Below are positions 8,172 through 17,324 of a stretch of 50,159 nucleotides of DNA, piece by piece. The notes under the pieces were generated by a model. The model saw only the letters and a program-made list of their open reading frames with translations, made no database searches and was not told the origin of the DNA. Origin of the DNA: Mariniblastus sp. (GTDB taxonomy: Bacteria > Planctomycetota > Planctomycetia > Pirellulales > Pirellulaceae). Position 1 is the stretch's first letter. Every line of letters starts with the position of its first letter. The stretch spans positions 1-50,159 of the forward strand of contig JALZWN010000086.1 in the NCBI GenBank assembly GCA_023300235.1, read 5' to 3'. Made by a program: the position numbers and the translations under genes.

Positions 8172-8303
8172 GGCACGAAATAAGTTCCCGATTTCAAATG
8201 AGCAAAAAAACTAACCCGAACGCGTAAGCGAGGGATTTAGCGGGACAAAATGATCCCTCGCTTACGCATTCGAGCTTGGAAAAGCGGAACTTATTCCGTG
8301 ACA
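8172..8303. mobile_element. Nested inverted-repeat element, MITE-like (132 bp)
   Basis: The outer arms are GGCACGAAATAAGTTCC (8172-8188) and GGAACTTATTCCGTGAC (8287-8303), complementary at 15 of 17 positions. Inside is a second pair, 8217-8235 and 8254-8272, complementary over 19 bp with one mismatch, with a perfect GCGTAAGCGAGGGA core and an 18-nt loop. It contains no reading frame. Size, terminal symmetry and lack of coding fit a miniature inverted-repeat element. No clear target-site duplication was found. Confidence 0.6.
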
Positions 8304-8589
8304 GTTCCCCAGTCAGGTTCTTCACGGAACCTAGCGGCAGAGCTTAACGACGATCCGGAAGGCGGAGGCGGCAGCAGCGCCAATCCAGACCACTCTGCTC
8401 TCTAACACCCCAGCCGCCCTTTGAATTTCTGGCGGACCACCGGCCCACACAACGGGGCTTTTGCCCCAATCCTCTATCCACCACGTTACAACTGCAAGCG
8501 CTAAGCGTGGTCGAATTAATGCTGGCGCATTAATGTGGGCGGGGTGTTTCGCCTACGCCTTCCGGCTCGCCGTTAAACTCGGCGATGCC
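8304..8589. other. Intergenic, mtnC to mrp, with a perfect palindrome
   Basis: No gene is supported. A perfect hairpin ATTAATGC-TGGC-GCATTAAT lies at 8515-8534, and a shorter one (AGGTTC/GAACCT) near 8316-8334. The flanking genes converge, so these may act at transcript ends, though neither has a T-run. Confidence 0.4.
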
Positions 8590-9669
8590 TTACTTAAGCA
8601 CGGGTAGCTGAGCCTGAATTGGATTCGCTTTGACACGATCGGCGAGTGTGCGGCAAAGGTTCGTGGCGATGGTCTCTAACGTCGGCGCCACGTTGGGATC
8701 GTCGAAGTTCTTCAACATCTCGCCGGCGTCACCGCGTTTTCGCAAATCGATGCTGATCGGAATGCTGCCAAGAAAATCGATCTGATCCTGTTTGGCGTAC
8801 TGCTCTGCTCCGCCCTTACCAAAGATGTCGTACTCTTTGCCGTTGTCCGGACAAACGAAGCTGCTCATGTTTTCGATTAGCCCGAGCACAGGAATTTTCA
8901 CTTTGCGGAACATTCCCACAGCTTTAATCGCATCAATCAAAGCGACTTCTTGCGGCGTGCAGACCATCACGGCACCCGTCAGCGGCAACATTTGCGACAA
9001 GCTGAGTGCCACGTCGCCGGTGCCTGGTGGCATGTCGATGATCAAATAATCCAAATCGCCCCAAGCGGTATCGCGCAAGAACGTCGTGATCGCCGAGTGC
9101 AACATCGGGCCTCGCCAGATCACCGCTTCGCCCGGTGGCACCATGAACCCGATGCTCATCACGGGGATTCCGTCGACAACCATCGGTTGGATTTTGTTGT
9201 CGACTTTGCTGACTTGCCCACGAGCACCAGTCAAGTGCGGGATGCTAGGCCCGTAGACATCCGCGTCCAGCAGGCCCGTTTTGCAACCGGCTTTTTTGAG
9301 TGCTTGAGCCAGACTGGTCGCAACGGAGCTTTTGCCAACGCCGCCCTTGCCTGCGGCCACGGCGATGATTGATTTGGCAGTGATTCCGACTTGGCCCACC
9401 GCTTGAGCGGGGCGTTCTTGCAATTCAACGGCGACGTTGATCGGTTTGTCGGTGCCAAACTTCCCTTGCAACGCGGTCTCGACTTCGCTTTGAAACTCAT
9501 CTCGCAGCGGCCAGCAATGAGAAGTCAATCCAACCGACACATCGGCTTGCTGGTCGGAGACTTCGACTTGCCGAATTTGCTTTCGCAACGGACGCCCGGT
9601 TTCGGGGTCTTGGATCGTGCCAAGCACTTCGCGAATTTGCTTTTCGAATTCAGAATGATCGCCTGCCAT
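8590..9669 (-). CDS. mrp: Mrp/ApbC-type iron-sulfur carrier ATPase with N-terminal MIP18-like domain
   Basis: This is a P-loop ATPase thought to carry and deliver Fe-S clusters in the cytosol. Residues 8-85 match a MIP18/DUF59-type domain. The deviant Walker A GKGGVGKS is at 107-114, followed by LLDADVYGPSIPHL and DYLIIDMPPGTGD. The C-terminal region where many family members carry the cluster-binding CxxC reads FVCPDNGKEYDIFG: Cys273 is present, but Asn276 replaces the second Cys. The 359-residue length is normal. It is transcribed away from the regulator pair upstream, with 196 bp between them. Confidence 0.92.
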   Translation of the reverse strand: MAGDHSEFEKQIREVLGTIQDPETGRPLRKQIRQVEVSDQQADVSVGLTSHCWPLRDEFQSEVETALQGKFGTDKPINVAVELQERPAQAVGQVGITAKSIIAVAAGKGGVGKSSVATSLAQALKKAGCKTGLLDADVYGPSIPHLTGARGQVSKVDNKIQPMVVDGIPVMSIGFMVPPGEAVIWRGPMLHSAITTFLRDTAWGDLDYLIIDMPPGTGDVALSLSQMLPLTGAVMVCTPQEVALIDAIKAVGMFRKVKIPVLGLIENMSSFVCPDNGKEYDIFGKGGAEQYAKQDQIDFLGSIPISIDLRKRGDAGEMLKNFDDPNVAPTLETIATNLCRTLADRVKANPIQAQLPVLK

Positions 9670-9865
9670 CTGGATGAGCCTTAAATCGTTTGGTTGATAA
9701 ATGTTCTACTGAACAAGTGAAAGATGGTTCGTTAGCCTACCGGTCAGGCCGTTTTTTTAAAAGTGCCCAAAACTGCGGAAGCGAAAGAGTCCATTAGTTG
9801 AGATCCAAAACCGCTAAGTCACTCCGGTTTTTAACGGGTTTGATCCGTTTGCCTGCGGCCCTTCT

Positions 9866-10333
9866 TCAGATGCTGTTAACAATCTGCTGTTCGAGCGACC
9901 AATCTGGCTGCGGCAAGCTTTCAAAATATCGAGCGGTCATTTGCTCGATTGCCCCAAGTTCGATGAACGATTCAAAAATCGCGGCCACGCCGGAACACCT
10001 AAGCCCGTATCGTTGAACCGACGCCAGGCCCGGACCTATCACCAGCATCAGGTCCGGTGTCGGCTTCAACGCGTTTTCGACCGCCAACCGACAGATAGCC
10101 CCCTGTGAACCTGCGGTAGCTTGGACGATCGTGACGCAGCTCCGATCCTGCGATGTGCTGGACTGCATCAACGCGTCGATCGACAACAGGGGTTCTAACG
10201 TACGGGCTGGAAACGGAGCCACCAAACGCCGACTGATCGACGCACTCCAGTCTGGCGAACTAACTACGACGCGAATCAAGTCGGTTTTAGGCACTCGCAC
10301 GACCGGGGCGTTTTTTAATTCCTTGTCGATCAT
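9866..10333 (-). CDS. Unknown 155-residue protein coupled to the PAS-AAA-Fis regulator
   Basis: The ATG of this gene overlaps the stop of the upstream regulator (ATGA, 10330-10333), so the two are almost certainly co-translated. There is no signal peptide or membrane helix. The middle reads CVTIVQATAGSQGAICRLAV and LMLVIGPGLASVQRYGLRCSG, an alternating hydrophobic and glycine pattern that suggests a small alpha/beta domain, perhaps receiver-like. I cannot identify the family. The coupling suggests a partner or modulator of the regulator. Confidence 0.65.
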   Translation of the reverse strand: MIDKELKNAPVVRVPKTDLIRVVVSSPDWSASISRRLVAPFPARTLEPLLSIDALMQSSTSQDRSCVTIVQATAGSQGAICRLAVENALKPTPDLMLVIGPGLASVQRYGLRCSGVAAIFESFIELGAIEQMTARYFESLPQPDWSLEQQIVNSI

Positions 10334-11787
10334 TCAGGCAACTCCTCGAACGCCGACGAATCAAGTTGATCTTCGCCCGGCTGTGGCGACAAATACTTAT
10401 GCAGTTCGAAAAACTGCAAGCGTCGCAACAACTTGGGGCGGCTGATGTTCAACTGCTTGGCCGCCTGGGTTTTGTTGCCCTTGGCTTGCTCGATCGCACG
10501 AACGACCAGCTGCTTTTCGATGCTGGCCAAATACGCATCCAGATCGATCGTGTCCAATGACGGTTTGCCAATCCGCATCGCACTGACCGCCTGATGAAAT
10601 TGATCCGGCAAATCATTTTCAGTCACCACTGTCCCAGTGCATTGCTCCGACGCCGCTTCAACGACACTTCGCAGCTGCATCAGATTTCCCGGCCAATCAA
10701 ACTCCACCAACGCCTCGATCGCTTTGTCGCTGAACTTCGATCGTTTGCGTTGCCGCTGGCGGTTGTCTGATTCCAGTAACGCCTGAGTCAAAACCGGAAT
10801 GTCTTGTCGGCGATCAACCAACGGCAACATTCCAATCGCCAACGGACTCAAATGAAACGCCAGTGCCGGCAAAAACGATTCCTCTGCCGCCAACTCCAAC
10901 AGCGATTCTTGCGACGTCGCAAAGGTTCGCACCGGAAAGTTGGGCAGCTCCAAAAATCCATTCAACTCTTGCTGTGCACTCGCGGAAAGCCGATCGACGT
11001 TCATCAACAACAACACAATCTCGCGGTCGCGATGGCGATGATCAAATTCCTTGGCGTCACTGATCGCCTGTTGGATTAACTTCGGGTCGGCGATCGAACA
11101 GTGAACCGGCGTTAACGTCGGCCCGTCATCGTCATAGCAAGCCTCAAACAAAACGCGCGCCAAATGCTCCTTGCCGCTGCCAGCTTGGCCGGTGATCAGC
11201 ACGCTGGTCTTGGCTTGTCGAGCGATGTTAACTTGCTGGCGGATTAGAGCAGCAAACGGGCTCTCGCCGACCAAACTCTCCAACGAGAAAAACTTTGCCA
11301 ACTCGTTACGTGATTTAGCCAGAATCGCTCGAACGTCCGATTCGCCGGTTGGCGGATCGACCTTCGGCGCAGCGGCATCGCTCGGTTCAGCCGCGATCAA
11401 CACGCCAGTCGGGACACCGCTTTCGTAGATCACTTGCCCCACCGCCCAGCAAAACAACGTTCCGGAAGGTTGCGACTCCCCTGCCCCGGCGGCGAGTTTC
11501 CAAATTTGAAAAGTTTGCGGCGGTCGCTGGTGCCTGCTTGCTTCGCCGCTTAACAATTCCGCCGGCGGAGCGAGCCCCTGACGGCGATGGTCGACCGAAT
11601 CGGCCGCGAAGTCCCCCGATTGGCTGATCGGTGCCGCTCGCAATTCGTCGAGACTAAGCCCCGTCCAGTCAGCGGTGGCTTGATTGGCGAACACGACTTG
11701 GTGGTCCAGATTCACAAAGTAAACCGGATTGTCAGATCGTTCCGCGATCCGTGTAATCGTTCGAGCGGTGGGTTTGGGTTGAGCCAT
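10330..11787 (-). CDS. PAS-AAA-Fis regulator related to sigma-54 activators, lacking GAFTGA and Walker B
   Basis: This is a 485-residue protein with the layout of a bacterial enhancer-binding protein. A PAS-like sensor occupies about residues 12-60 (PVYFVNLDHQVVFANQATAD). An AAA+ domain follows with Walker A GQAGSGKE at 200-207. At the C-terminus is a Fis-type helix-turn-helix with NKTQAAKQLNISRPKLLRRL. The GAFTGA loop that contacts sigma-54 is absent. The Walker B position reads IVLLLMNVDRLS instead of ending in DE. It therefore probably does not open sigma-54 promoters in the usual way and may act as a DNA-binding sensor. It is overlapped by the 155-residue gene. Confidence 0.85.
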   Translation of the reverse strand: MAQPKPTARTITRIAERSDNPVYFVNLDHQVVFANQATADWTGLSLDELRAAPISQSGDFAADSVDHRRQGLAPPAELLSGEASRHQRPPQTFQIWKLAAGAGESQPSGTLFCWAVGQVIYESGVPTGVLIAAEPSDAAAPKVDPPTGESDVRAILAKSRNELAKFFSLESLVGESPFAALIRQQVNIARQAKTSVLITGQAGSGKEHLARVLFEACYDDDGPTLTPVHCSIADPKLIQQAISDAKEFDHRHRDREIVLLLMNVDRLSASAQQELNGFLELPNFPVRTFATSQESLLELAAEESFLPALAFHLSPLAIGMLPLVDRRQDIPVLTQALLESDNRQRQRKRSKFSDKAIEALVEFDWPGNLMQLRSVVEAASEQCTGTVVTENDLPDQFHQAVSAMRIGKPSLDTIDLDAYLASIEKQLVVRAIEQAKGNKTQAAKQLNISRPKLLRRLQFFELHKYLSPQPGEDQLDSSAFEELPE

Positions 11788-12008
11788 ATTAGGTTGGTGG
11801 GTGGCCGAAGCTGGGAGCCTTCGGAGTTTTATGTGCCAGCTGAACCCTGACGAGCCTAGCCTCGGTTTTTAATACGTGCCCCGGTATTAGAAGCATCGCC
11901 AGCCAGATTATAACCTGCCGTACGCGAATTGGCTGGATTTCGGTATACTGACCCGCTCACAGCCCCTCGGCCGCCCACTGCACACTCGCGAAATCCCCGA
12001 AAGAACCC

Positions 12009-13043
12009 ATGACCCGGGAACCTATTTACTCCAGCAACGAAGAACAAAAGGAAGACGAAGTCCGATTGCGGCCCTTGCGGTTGGAAGACATGGTCGGCCA
12101 GCAAGATGTGATCGAGCGGCTGATGATCGCGATCGAAGCGTCCAAACAACGCGATGACGTGCTCGGGCATATCTTGTTCGATGGTCCACCGGGACTGGGC
12201 AAAACCACCTTCGCGACTTGTATCCCGGCAGAGCTTGGGGTGAACGTCGAGTTTCTATCCGGCCCGACTCTGAAAGCCCCCAAAGACCTCGTCCCCAGCT
12301 TGACCAATTTGGCCGATCGACAAGTTTTGTTCATCGACGAAATCCACCGCATCCCCAAAGCGGTCGAAGAGTACATGTACACGGCGATGGAAGATTTTCG
12401 CATCGACTTGATTTTGGGCGAAGGCATCAACGCCCGCACGCACAACTTCAAGCTCAAGCCGTTCACCTTGATCGGTGCGACCACCCGAGCTGGAATGCTC
12501 ACCGGCCCGCTGCGAGATCGTTTTCAAATCCGCGAGCACTTGGATTTTTACTCGTTGGACGATTTGACTGAGATCGTGGTTCGCAACGCAAAAAAACTCG
12601 CGATCGAAATCTCCGACGAAGCCGCGACCGAGATCGCCATTCGCAGCCGCAGCACGCCGCGGATCGCCAACAACCGCTTGCGCTGGGTTCGCGACTTTGC
12701 TCAATCCCGCGCCCAAGGAAAAATCTCCATCGAAGTCGCCAATGACGCTTTAGAGATGGCTCAGATTGATTGCCTGGGGCTAGACCGGCAAGACCGACGG
12801 TATCTTGACACACTAATTCGGGTTTGCCTGGGCGGCCCGACGGGGATCAACACGATCGCTGCGACGATGAACACGGTCACCGATACGCTCGAAGACGAAG
12901 TCGAACCGTTTTTGTTACGTAGCGAACTGATTTTGCGAACTCCGCGTGGCCGAGTCGCCACGCCGAAAGCGTTTGAGCACATGAACTTTGAACCGCCCGT
13001 TAACGGTGACGGCCAAATGGGTTTGTTCGACGGAAACAACTAG
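12009..13043 (+). CDS. ruvB: Holliday junction branch migration helicase RuvB
   Basis: RuvB is the hexameric AAA+ motor that, with RuvA, moves Holliday junctions during recombination repair. In 344 residues I see Walker A GPPGLGKT at 59-66, Walker B LFIDEIH at about 107-113, the GATTRAG sensor region at 156-162, GPLRDRF near 166-172 with the arginine finger, and the winged-helix end with GLDRQDRRYLDTL and RTPRGRVATPKAF. The length fits the family. ruvA and ruvC are not adjacent, which is common outside proteobacteria. The next gene, ald, is unrelated. Confidence 0.97.
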   Translation: MTREPIYSSNEEQKEDEVRLRPLRLEDMVGQQDVIERLMIAIEASKQRDDVLGHILFDGPPGLGKTTFATCIPAELGVNVEFLSGPTLKAPKDLVPSLTNLADRQVLFIDEIHRIPKAVEEYMYTAMEDFRIDLILGEGINARTHNFKLKPFTLIGATTRAGMLTGPLRDRFQIREHLDFYSLDDLTEIVVRNAKKLAIEISDEAATEIAIRSRSTPRIANNRLRWVRDFAQSRAQGKISIEVANDALEMAQIDCLGLDRQDRRYLDTLIRVCLGGPTGINTIAATMNTVTDTLEDEVEPFLLRSELILRTPRGRVATPKAFEHMNFEPPVNGDGQMGLFDGNN

Positions 13044-13222
13044 CAGCAGCCCCAAGAAGCTGCTTCCCAATCTGCCCTGTGCAGGGATGACGCGTGCCAA
13101 AGGTAAAGCGGCACAATGTTTCGGGTTTGTTTTTAGTGATTGCTATCTGGTTTATTTCTTGTTAAGAAATGGATTATCCCAAGGCAATTTAACTATAAAC
13201 CTGCAAGCTTAGAGCTTTTACT

Positions 13223-14338
<1,116 letters not shown>

Positions 14339-14487
14339 GCCGCCCCCACGCCGCGATTACGGAGCAGCGTCTTAAAATCGACAATCAAGCCTTCCCTGGA
14401 TGCCTTGTTGGTTGACATTGAGCCGATCGATTCATAGGATCTTGGCCGACTTTAACCACGAAATCCCCTGTAATTCAGGTAGTTCCC

Positions 14488-15399
14488 TTGAGTAAGATCG
14501 CATTCCTATTCCCCGGTCAAGGCGCTCAAACCGTCGGCATGTGCCAGGCCCTGTGCCAAGAACTCCCCGCAGCAAAAGCACTGTTCGACCAAGCTGCTGA
14601 AATCCTCGGCTACGACTTGGCAGACATCTGCTTCAACGGTCCCGTCGAAAAACTGAACGCGACGGTGATCAGCCAACCGGCGCTGTATGTCAGTAGCATG
14701 GCGGCGTTAGAAAAACTAAAAATCGATTCGCCCGAAGCTTACGAACAATGCGAAGGAGCCGCTGGGCTGAGCCTGGGCGAGTACACTGCGATTGCGTTTG
14801 CGGGCGGGCTGAGCTTCGAAGACGGATTACGCTTAGTCCAGCAACGCGGACAAGCCATGCAAGACGCTGCCGATGAGACGCCGAGTTCAATGGTGAGCGT
14901 GCTGGGTTTGGATCGTGAAAAAACAGAACAAGTCTGCAACGACGCTCGAGTGGATGGCGAGATCTTGCAGGTGGCCAACCTGCTGTGCAAAGGCAACATC
15001 GCCGTATCGGGTAACCTAGCCAGCTGCCAACGCGTCGAAGAAGTCGCTGCGGCGGCGGGTGCGATGAAGTCGATTTCGCTGACCGTTGCCGGTGCGTTCC
15101 ACACACCGATCATGCAATCAGCGGTTGCTAAGCTTTCAACCGCGCTTGAAGGAATCGAAGTTTTCGAAACTCGAATTCCGGTTTACTCAAACGTCGACGC
15201 TGCCCCGCATCAGTCGCCATCCGAGTTCAAGCAACTGCTAGTCGACCAAGTTTGCGGACCGGTTCTGTGGCAAGACTCAATCGAACGCATGCTGGCCGAT
15301 GGCTACGATACGTTTTACGAGGTCGGCGTCGGACGCGTGTTGCGAAGTCTAATGAAGCGCATCAACCGCAAAACCGCTTGCCACGGCGTGATTGGCTAA
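14488..15399 (+). CDS. fabD: Malonyl-CoA:ACP transacylase
   Basis: FabD transfers malonyl from CoA to acyl carrier protein at the start of type II fatty-acid elongation. In 303 residues the signatures are FLFPGQGAQ (7-13 is the GQGAQ loop region), the nucleophile elbow GLSLGEY with Ser95, where the common GHSLGE has Leu in place of His, and the later GAFHTPIMQSA with the probable catalytic His. The start is a TTG (14488-14490); no ATG in frame fits the family N-terminus. fabG, acpP and fabF follow on the same strand. Confidence 0.95.
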   Translation: MSKIAFLFPGQGAQTVGMCQALCQELPAAKALFDQAAEILGYDLADICFNGPVEKLNATVISQPALYVSSMAALEKLKIDSPEAYEQCEGAAGLSLGEYTAIAFAGGLSFEDGLRLVQQRGQAMQDAADETPSSMVSVLGLDREKTEQVCNDARVDGEILQVANLLCKGNIAVSGNLASCQRVEEVAAAAGAMKSISLTVAGAFHTPIMQSAVAKLSTALEGIEVFETRIPVYSNVDAAPHQSPSEFKQLLVDQVCGPVLWQDSIERMLADGYDTFYEVGVGRVLRSLMKRINRKTACHGVIG

Positions 15400-15414
15400 C
15401 GGCTGCCTGTTTTG

Positions 15415-15490
15415 AGCCGTTGCTAACCATTGTTAGCCGTTGCTAACCATTGTTAGCCGTTGCTAACCACTGTTAGCCATTGTTAACCAC
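15415..15490. repeat. Tandem 20-bp repeat after fabD
   Basis: The unit AGCCGTTGCTAACCATTGTT starts at 15415 and 15435. A third copy with one change is at 15455, and a degenerate fourth at about 15475. It lies in the fabD-fabG gap. It contains TAAC/GTTA inversions that could fold, but it is too short and too regular in spacing to be a CRISPR. Confidence 0.7.
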
Positions 15491-15500
15491 CCTGTTAACT

Positions 15501-15561
15501 ACTTAAGCGATAGCCTCGGCTTTGTGATGCTTAATACCTGATGCGTAAGCGATGGCCTGGG
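15501..15561. repeat. Degenerate direct repeat TAAGCGAT(A/G)GCCT
   Basis: Copies are at 15501-15519 (ACTTAAGCGATAGCCTCGG) and 15543-15561 (GCGTAAGCGATGGCCTGGG). The word GCGTAAGCGA also forms the inner arms of the nested element at 8172-8303, so they may share an origin. Confidence 0.4.
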
Positions 15562-15678
15562 GCCAAGCCGCATACTTACTAGATCCCCAAACAGCGGTTA
15601 CGACCTCCCAACAAATCATTAAAATAACCAAGTCATCCAACCGGCAGCATCGTCTGTCATTCTTTGAAAGAAAATCCA

Positions 15679-16440
15679 ATGAGCCTCGAATCTCTAAAAG
15701 TTGACCTGTCCGGCCAAAACGCGATCGTAACCGGTGCCTCTCAAGGACTCGGCCGCCACATGGCCATTGCCTTGGCCGCCGCCGGTGCCCGCGTCGCCCT
15801 GGTTGCTCGCAACGAAACCAAACTCCAAGAAACCGCCGCCATGATCGCCGAAGTCGGTGGGCAGTGTGAAGTCATGGCCGGCGACGTCAGCCAAAAACAA
15901 GCCGTCGAATCCGTCGTTGACAAAGTCGCCGACGAATGGGGCCAGCTAGACATCATGGTCAACAACGCCGGGATCACCCGTGACACGCTGATGCCAGTGA
16001 TGACTGACGAGCAATGGGACGACGTGATCAACGTCAACCTCCGCGGCGCGTTTTTGTTCAGCCGTGCTGCTTCGGTGAAGATGATGAAAAAGCGTTCTGG
16101 CCGAATCATCAACATCTCCAGCGTCTCGGGCTTAATCGGCAACGCCGGACAAACGAACTACTCGGCCTCGAAGGCGGGTTTGATCGGGATGACTCGTTCT
16201 CTGGCAAAAGAACTAGCCAAACGTAAAGTCACCTGCAACTGCGTGGCACCGGGCTTTATCGAGTCAGAAATGAGTGGAAAGCTGGGCGATGCGATTTTGG
16301 CAGAAGTCAAAAAGAGCATTCCGGCCAAGCGAATTGGACACCCAGACGACGTTTCGGCGTGCGTGCTATTTTTGGCCAGCCCAGCAGCTGGATACATTAC
16401 CGGCCAGACCTTAACCGTCGATGGCGGAATGACGGCCTAG
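15679..16440 (+). CDS. fabG: 3-oxoacyl-ACP reductase
   Basis: FabG reduces 3-ketoacyl-ACP with NADPH in each round of fatty-acid elongation. It is a short-chain dehydrogenase with the nucleotide loop TGASQGLG, the NNAG motif (VNNAGITRD), the catalytic Ser in ISSVSG, the YSASK catalytic Tyr/Lys pair and the C-terminal YITGQTLTVDGG. I use the ATG at 15679 (253 residues). A TTG at 15664 would add five residues and lacks a better ribosome site. It lies between fabD and acpP in the fatty-acid cluster, which supports FabG rather than another SDR. Confidence 0.93.
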   Translation: MSLESLKVDLSGQNAIVTGASQGLGRHMAIALAAAGARVALVARNETKLQETAAMIAEVGGQCEVMAGDVSQKQAVESVVDKVADEWGQLDIMVNNAGITRDTLMPVMTDEQWDDVINVNLRGAFLFSRAASVKMMKKRSGRIINISSVSGLIGNAGQTNYSASKAGLIGMTRSLAKELAKRKVTCNCVAPGFIESEMSGKLGDAILAEVKKSIPAKRIGHPDDVSACVLFLASPAAGYITGQTLTVDGGMTA

Positions 16441-16541
16441 CAGCCAGCCCGTTTGGCCTTTAAACTGGACCGAATACGCTACCTGACCGGGGCCAAAGCG
16501 ACGTTTTACCGTGGAAAAAGCTGGAAAACCGGCGGTGTGGC

Positions 16542-16571
16542 TTGACCCCCGTTGATCCAATCATCTATTCT
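16542..16571 (+). promoter_or_regulatory. Possible sigma-70-type promoter for acpP
   Basis: TTGACC (16542-16547) and TATTCT (16566-16571) are separated by 18 nt, about 100 bp before the acpP start. A separate acpP promoter would make sense because ACP is needed at high level. This is predicted by eye only. Confidence 0.35.
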
Positions 16572-16670
16572 TTGATACTTGCCCAGATCAACATCTGAGC
16601 TGTAACAGGACTGATTGGGTCGCATTCAATCTACAATCAAGAAGTTTATTTTAAAAAAGGAGGCCGATTC

Positions 16671-16904
16671 ATGTCGTCGGTCGAAGAACAAGTAAAAAAC
16701 ATCGTCTCCGAACAACTTGGTGTGGAGAAAGAAAAGATCACTCGCGAATCAAATTTCGTCAACGACTTAGGCGCCGACTCGCTCGATACCGTCGAGTTGG
16801 TGATGGAGTTGGAAGAAGAATTTGACATTAGCATCCCAGAAGATGCTGCTGAAAAAATTCAAACAGTTGGCGAAGCGATCAACCATATCGAAAAATCAAA
16901 GTAG
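16671..16904 (+). CDS. acpP: Acyl carrier protein
   Basis: This is a small acidic carrier that holds growing acyl chains on a phosphopantetheine arm. The 77 residues show the attachment motif [18 protein letters not shown], with the modified Ser in DSL, and the usual four-helix length. A near-perfect Shine-Dalgarno, AAGGAGG (16657-16663), sits 7 nt before the ATG and predicts strong translation. It lies between fabG and fabF, the standard order. A terminator follows at 17092-17128. Confidence 0.97.
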   Translation: MSSVEEQVKNIVSEQLGVEKEKITRESNFVNDLGADSLDTVELVMELEEEFDISIPEDAAEKIQTVGEAINHIEKSK

Positions 16905-17324
16905 TTGCGTGCCGCTTCTGGCGGTCGTGACAGCAACGGCAATCGTTAACCCATTTGGGACCTTAATGAACGCCGATTGTTAGGATTCAATAAAACGAAC
17001 TGCTCGGTTTGGTCGATTTTTCTGGTCGATTTTTCTCTGAGCCAATTCGAGTTTTTAAATCCGTTGCAAATGCAACTTGCTTTTACACATTCCGCAGACC
17101 AACCTTGGTTGTTCTGCGGTTTTTTTTGGCACATCGTTTGTCTTGAATCGGTCGTACGATCGGGACAACGCATCGTGCGACAGCGGCGCTACCGCCCAAG
17201 TACCCCGGACGTTCCCGCCCGACACCGCGCCGTGAAACCTAGTTACCACTCGCTTCCGATCTTGACGGACATGAACATCCATCGTGTCGGCAAGCACCGA
17301 ATTTAAAAAATTGACAGGCACAGA
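16905..17324. other. Intergenic, acpP to fabF
   Basis: No gene is supported. It holds the terminator at 17092-17128 and a direct repeat of TGGTCGATTTTTCT near 17008-17035. The downstream part (about 17130-17324) should contain the fabF promoter. Confidence 0.45.
17092..17128 (+). terminator. Rho-independent terminator after acpP
   Basis: The arms CCGCAGACCAACC and GGTTGTTCTGCGG pair at 12 of 13 positions around a 2-nt spacer. A run of eight T follows. It ends the acpP transcript about 190 bp downstream of the stop and separates it from fabF. Confidence 0.8.

Noticed and set aside
8950-9372. Plus-strand frame of 140 codons inside mrp
   Set aside because: It is antisense to the clear P-loop ATPase and is His/Arg-rich with no domain pattern.
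15415-15490. Possible CRISPR array
   Set aside because: Units are directly adjacent without spacers, only three or four copies exist, and no cas gene is nearby.
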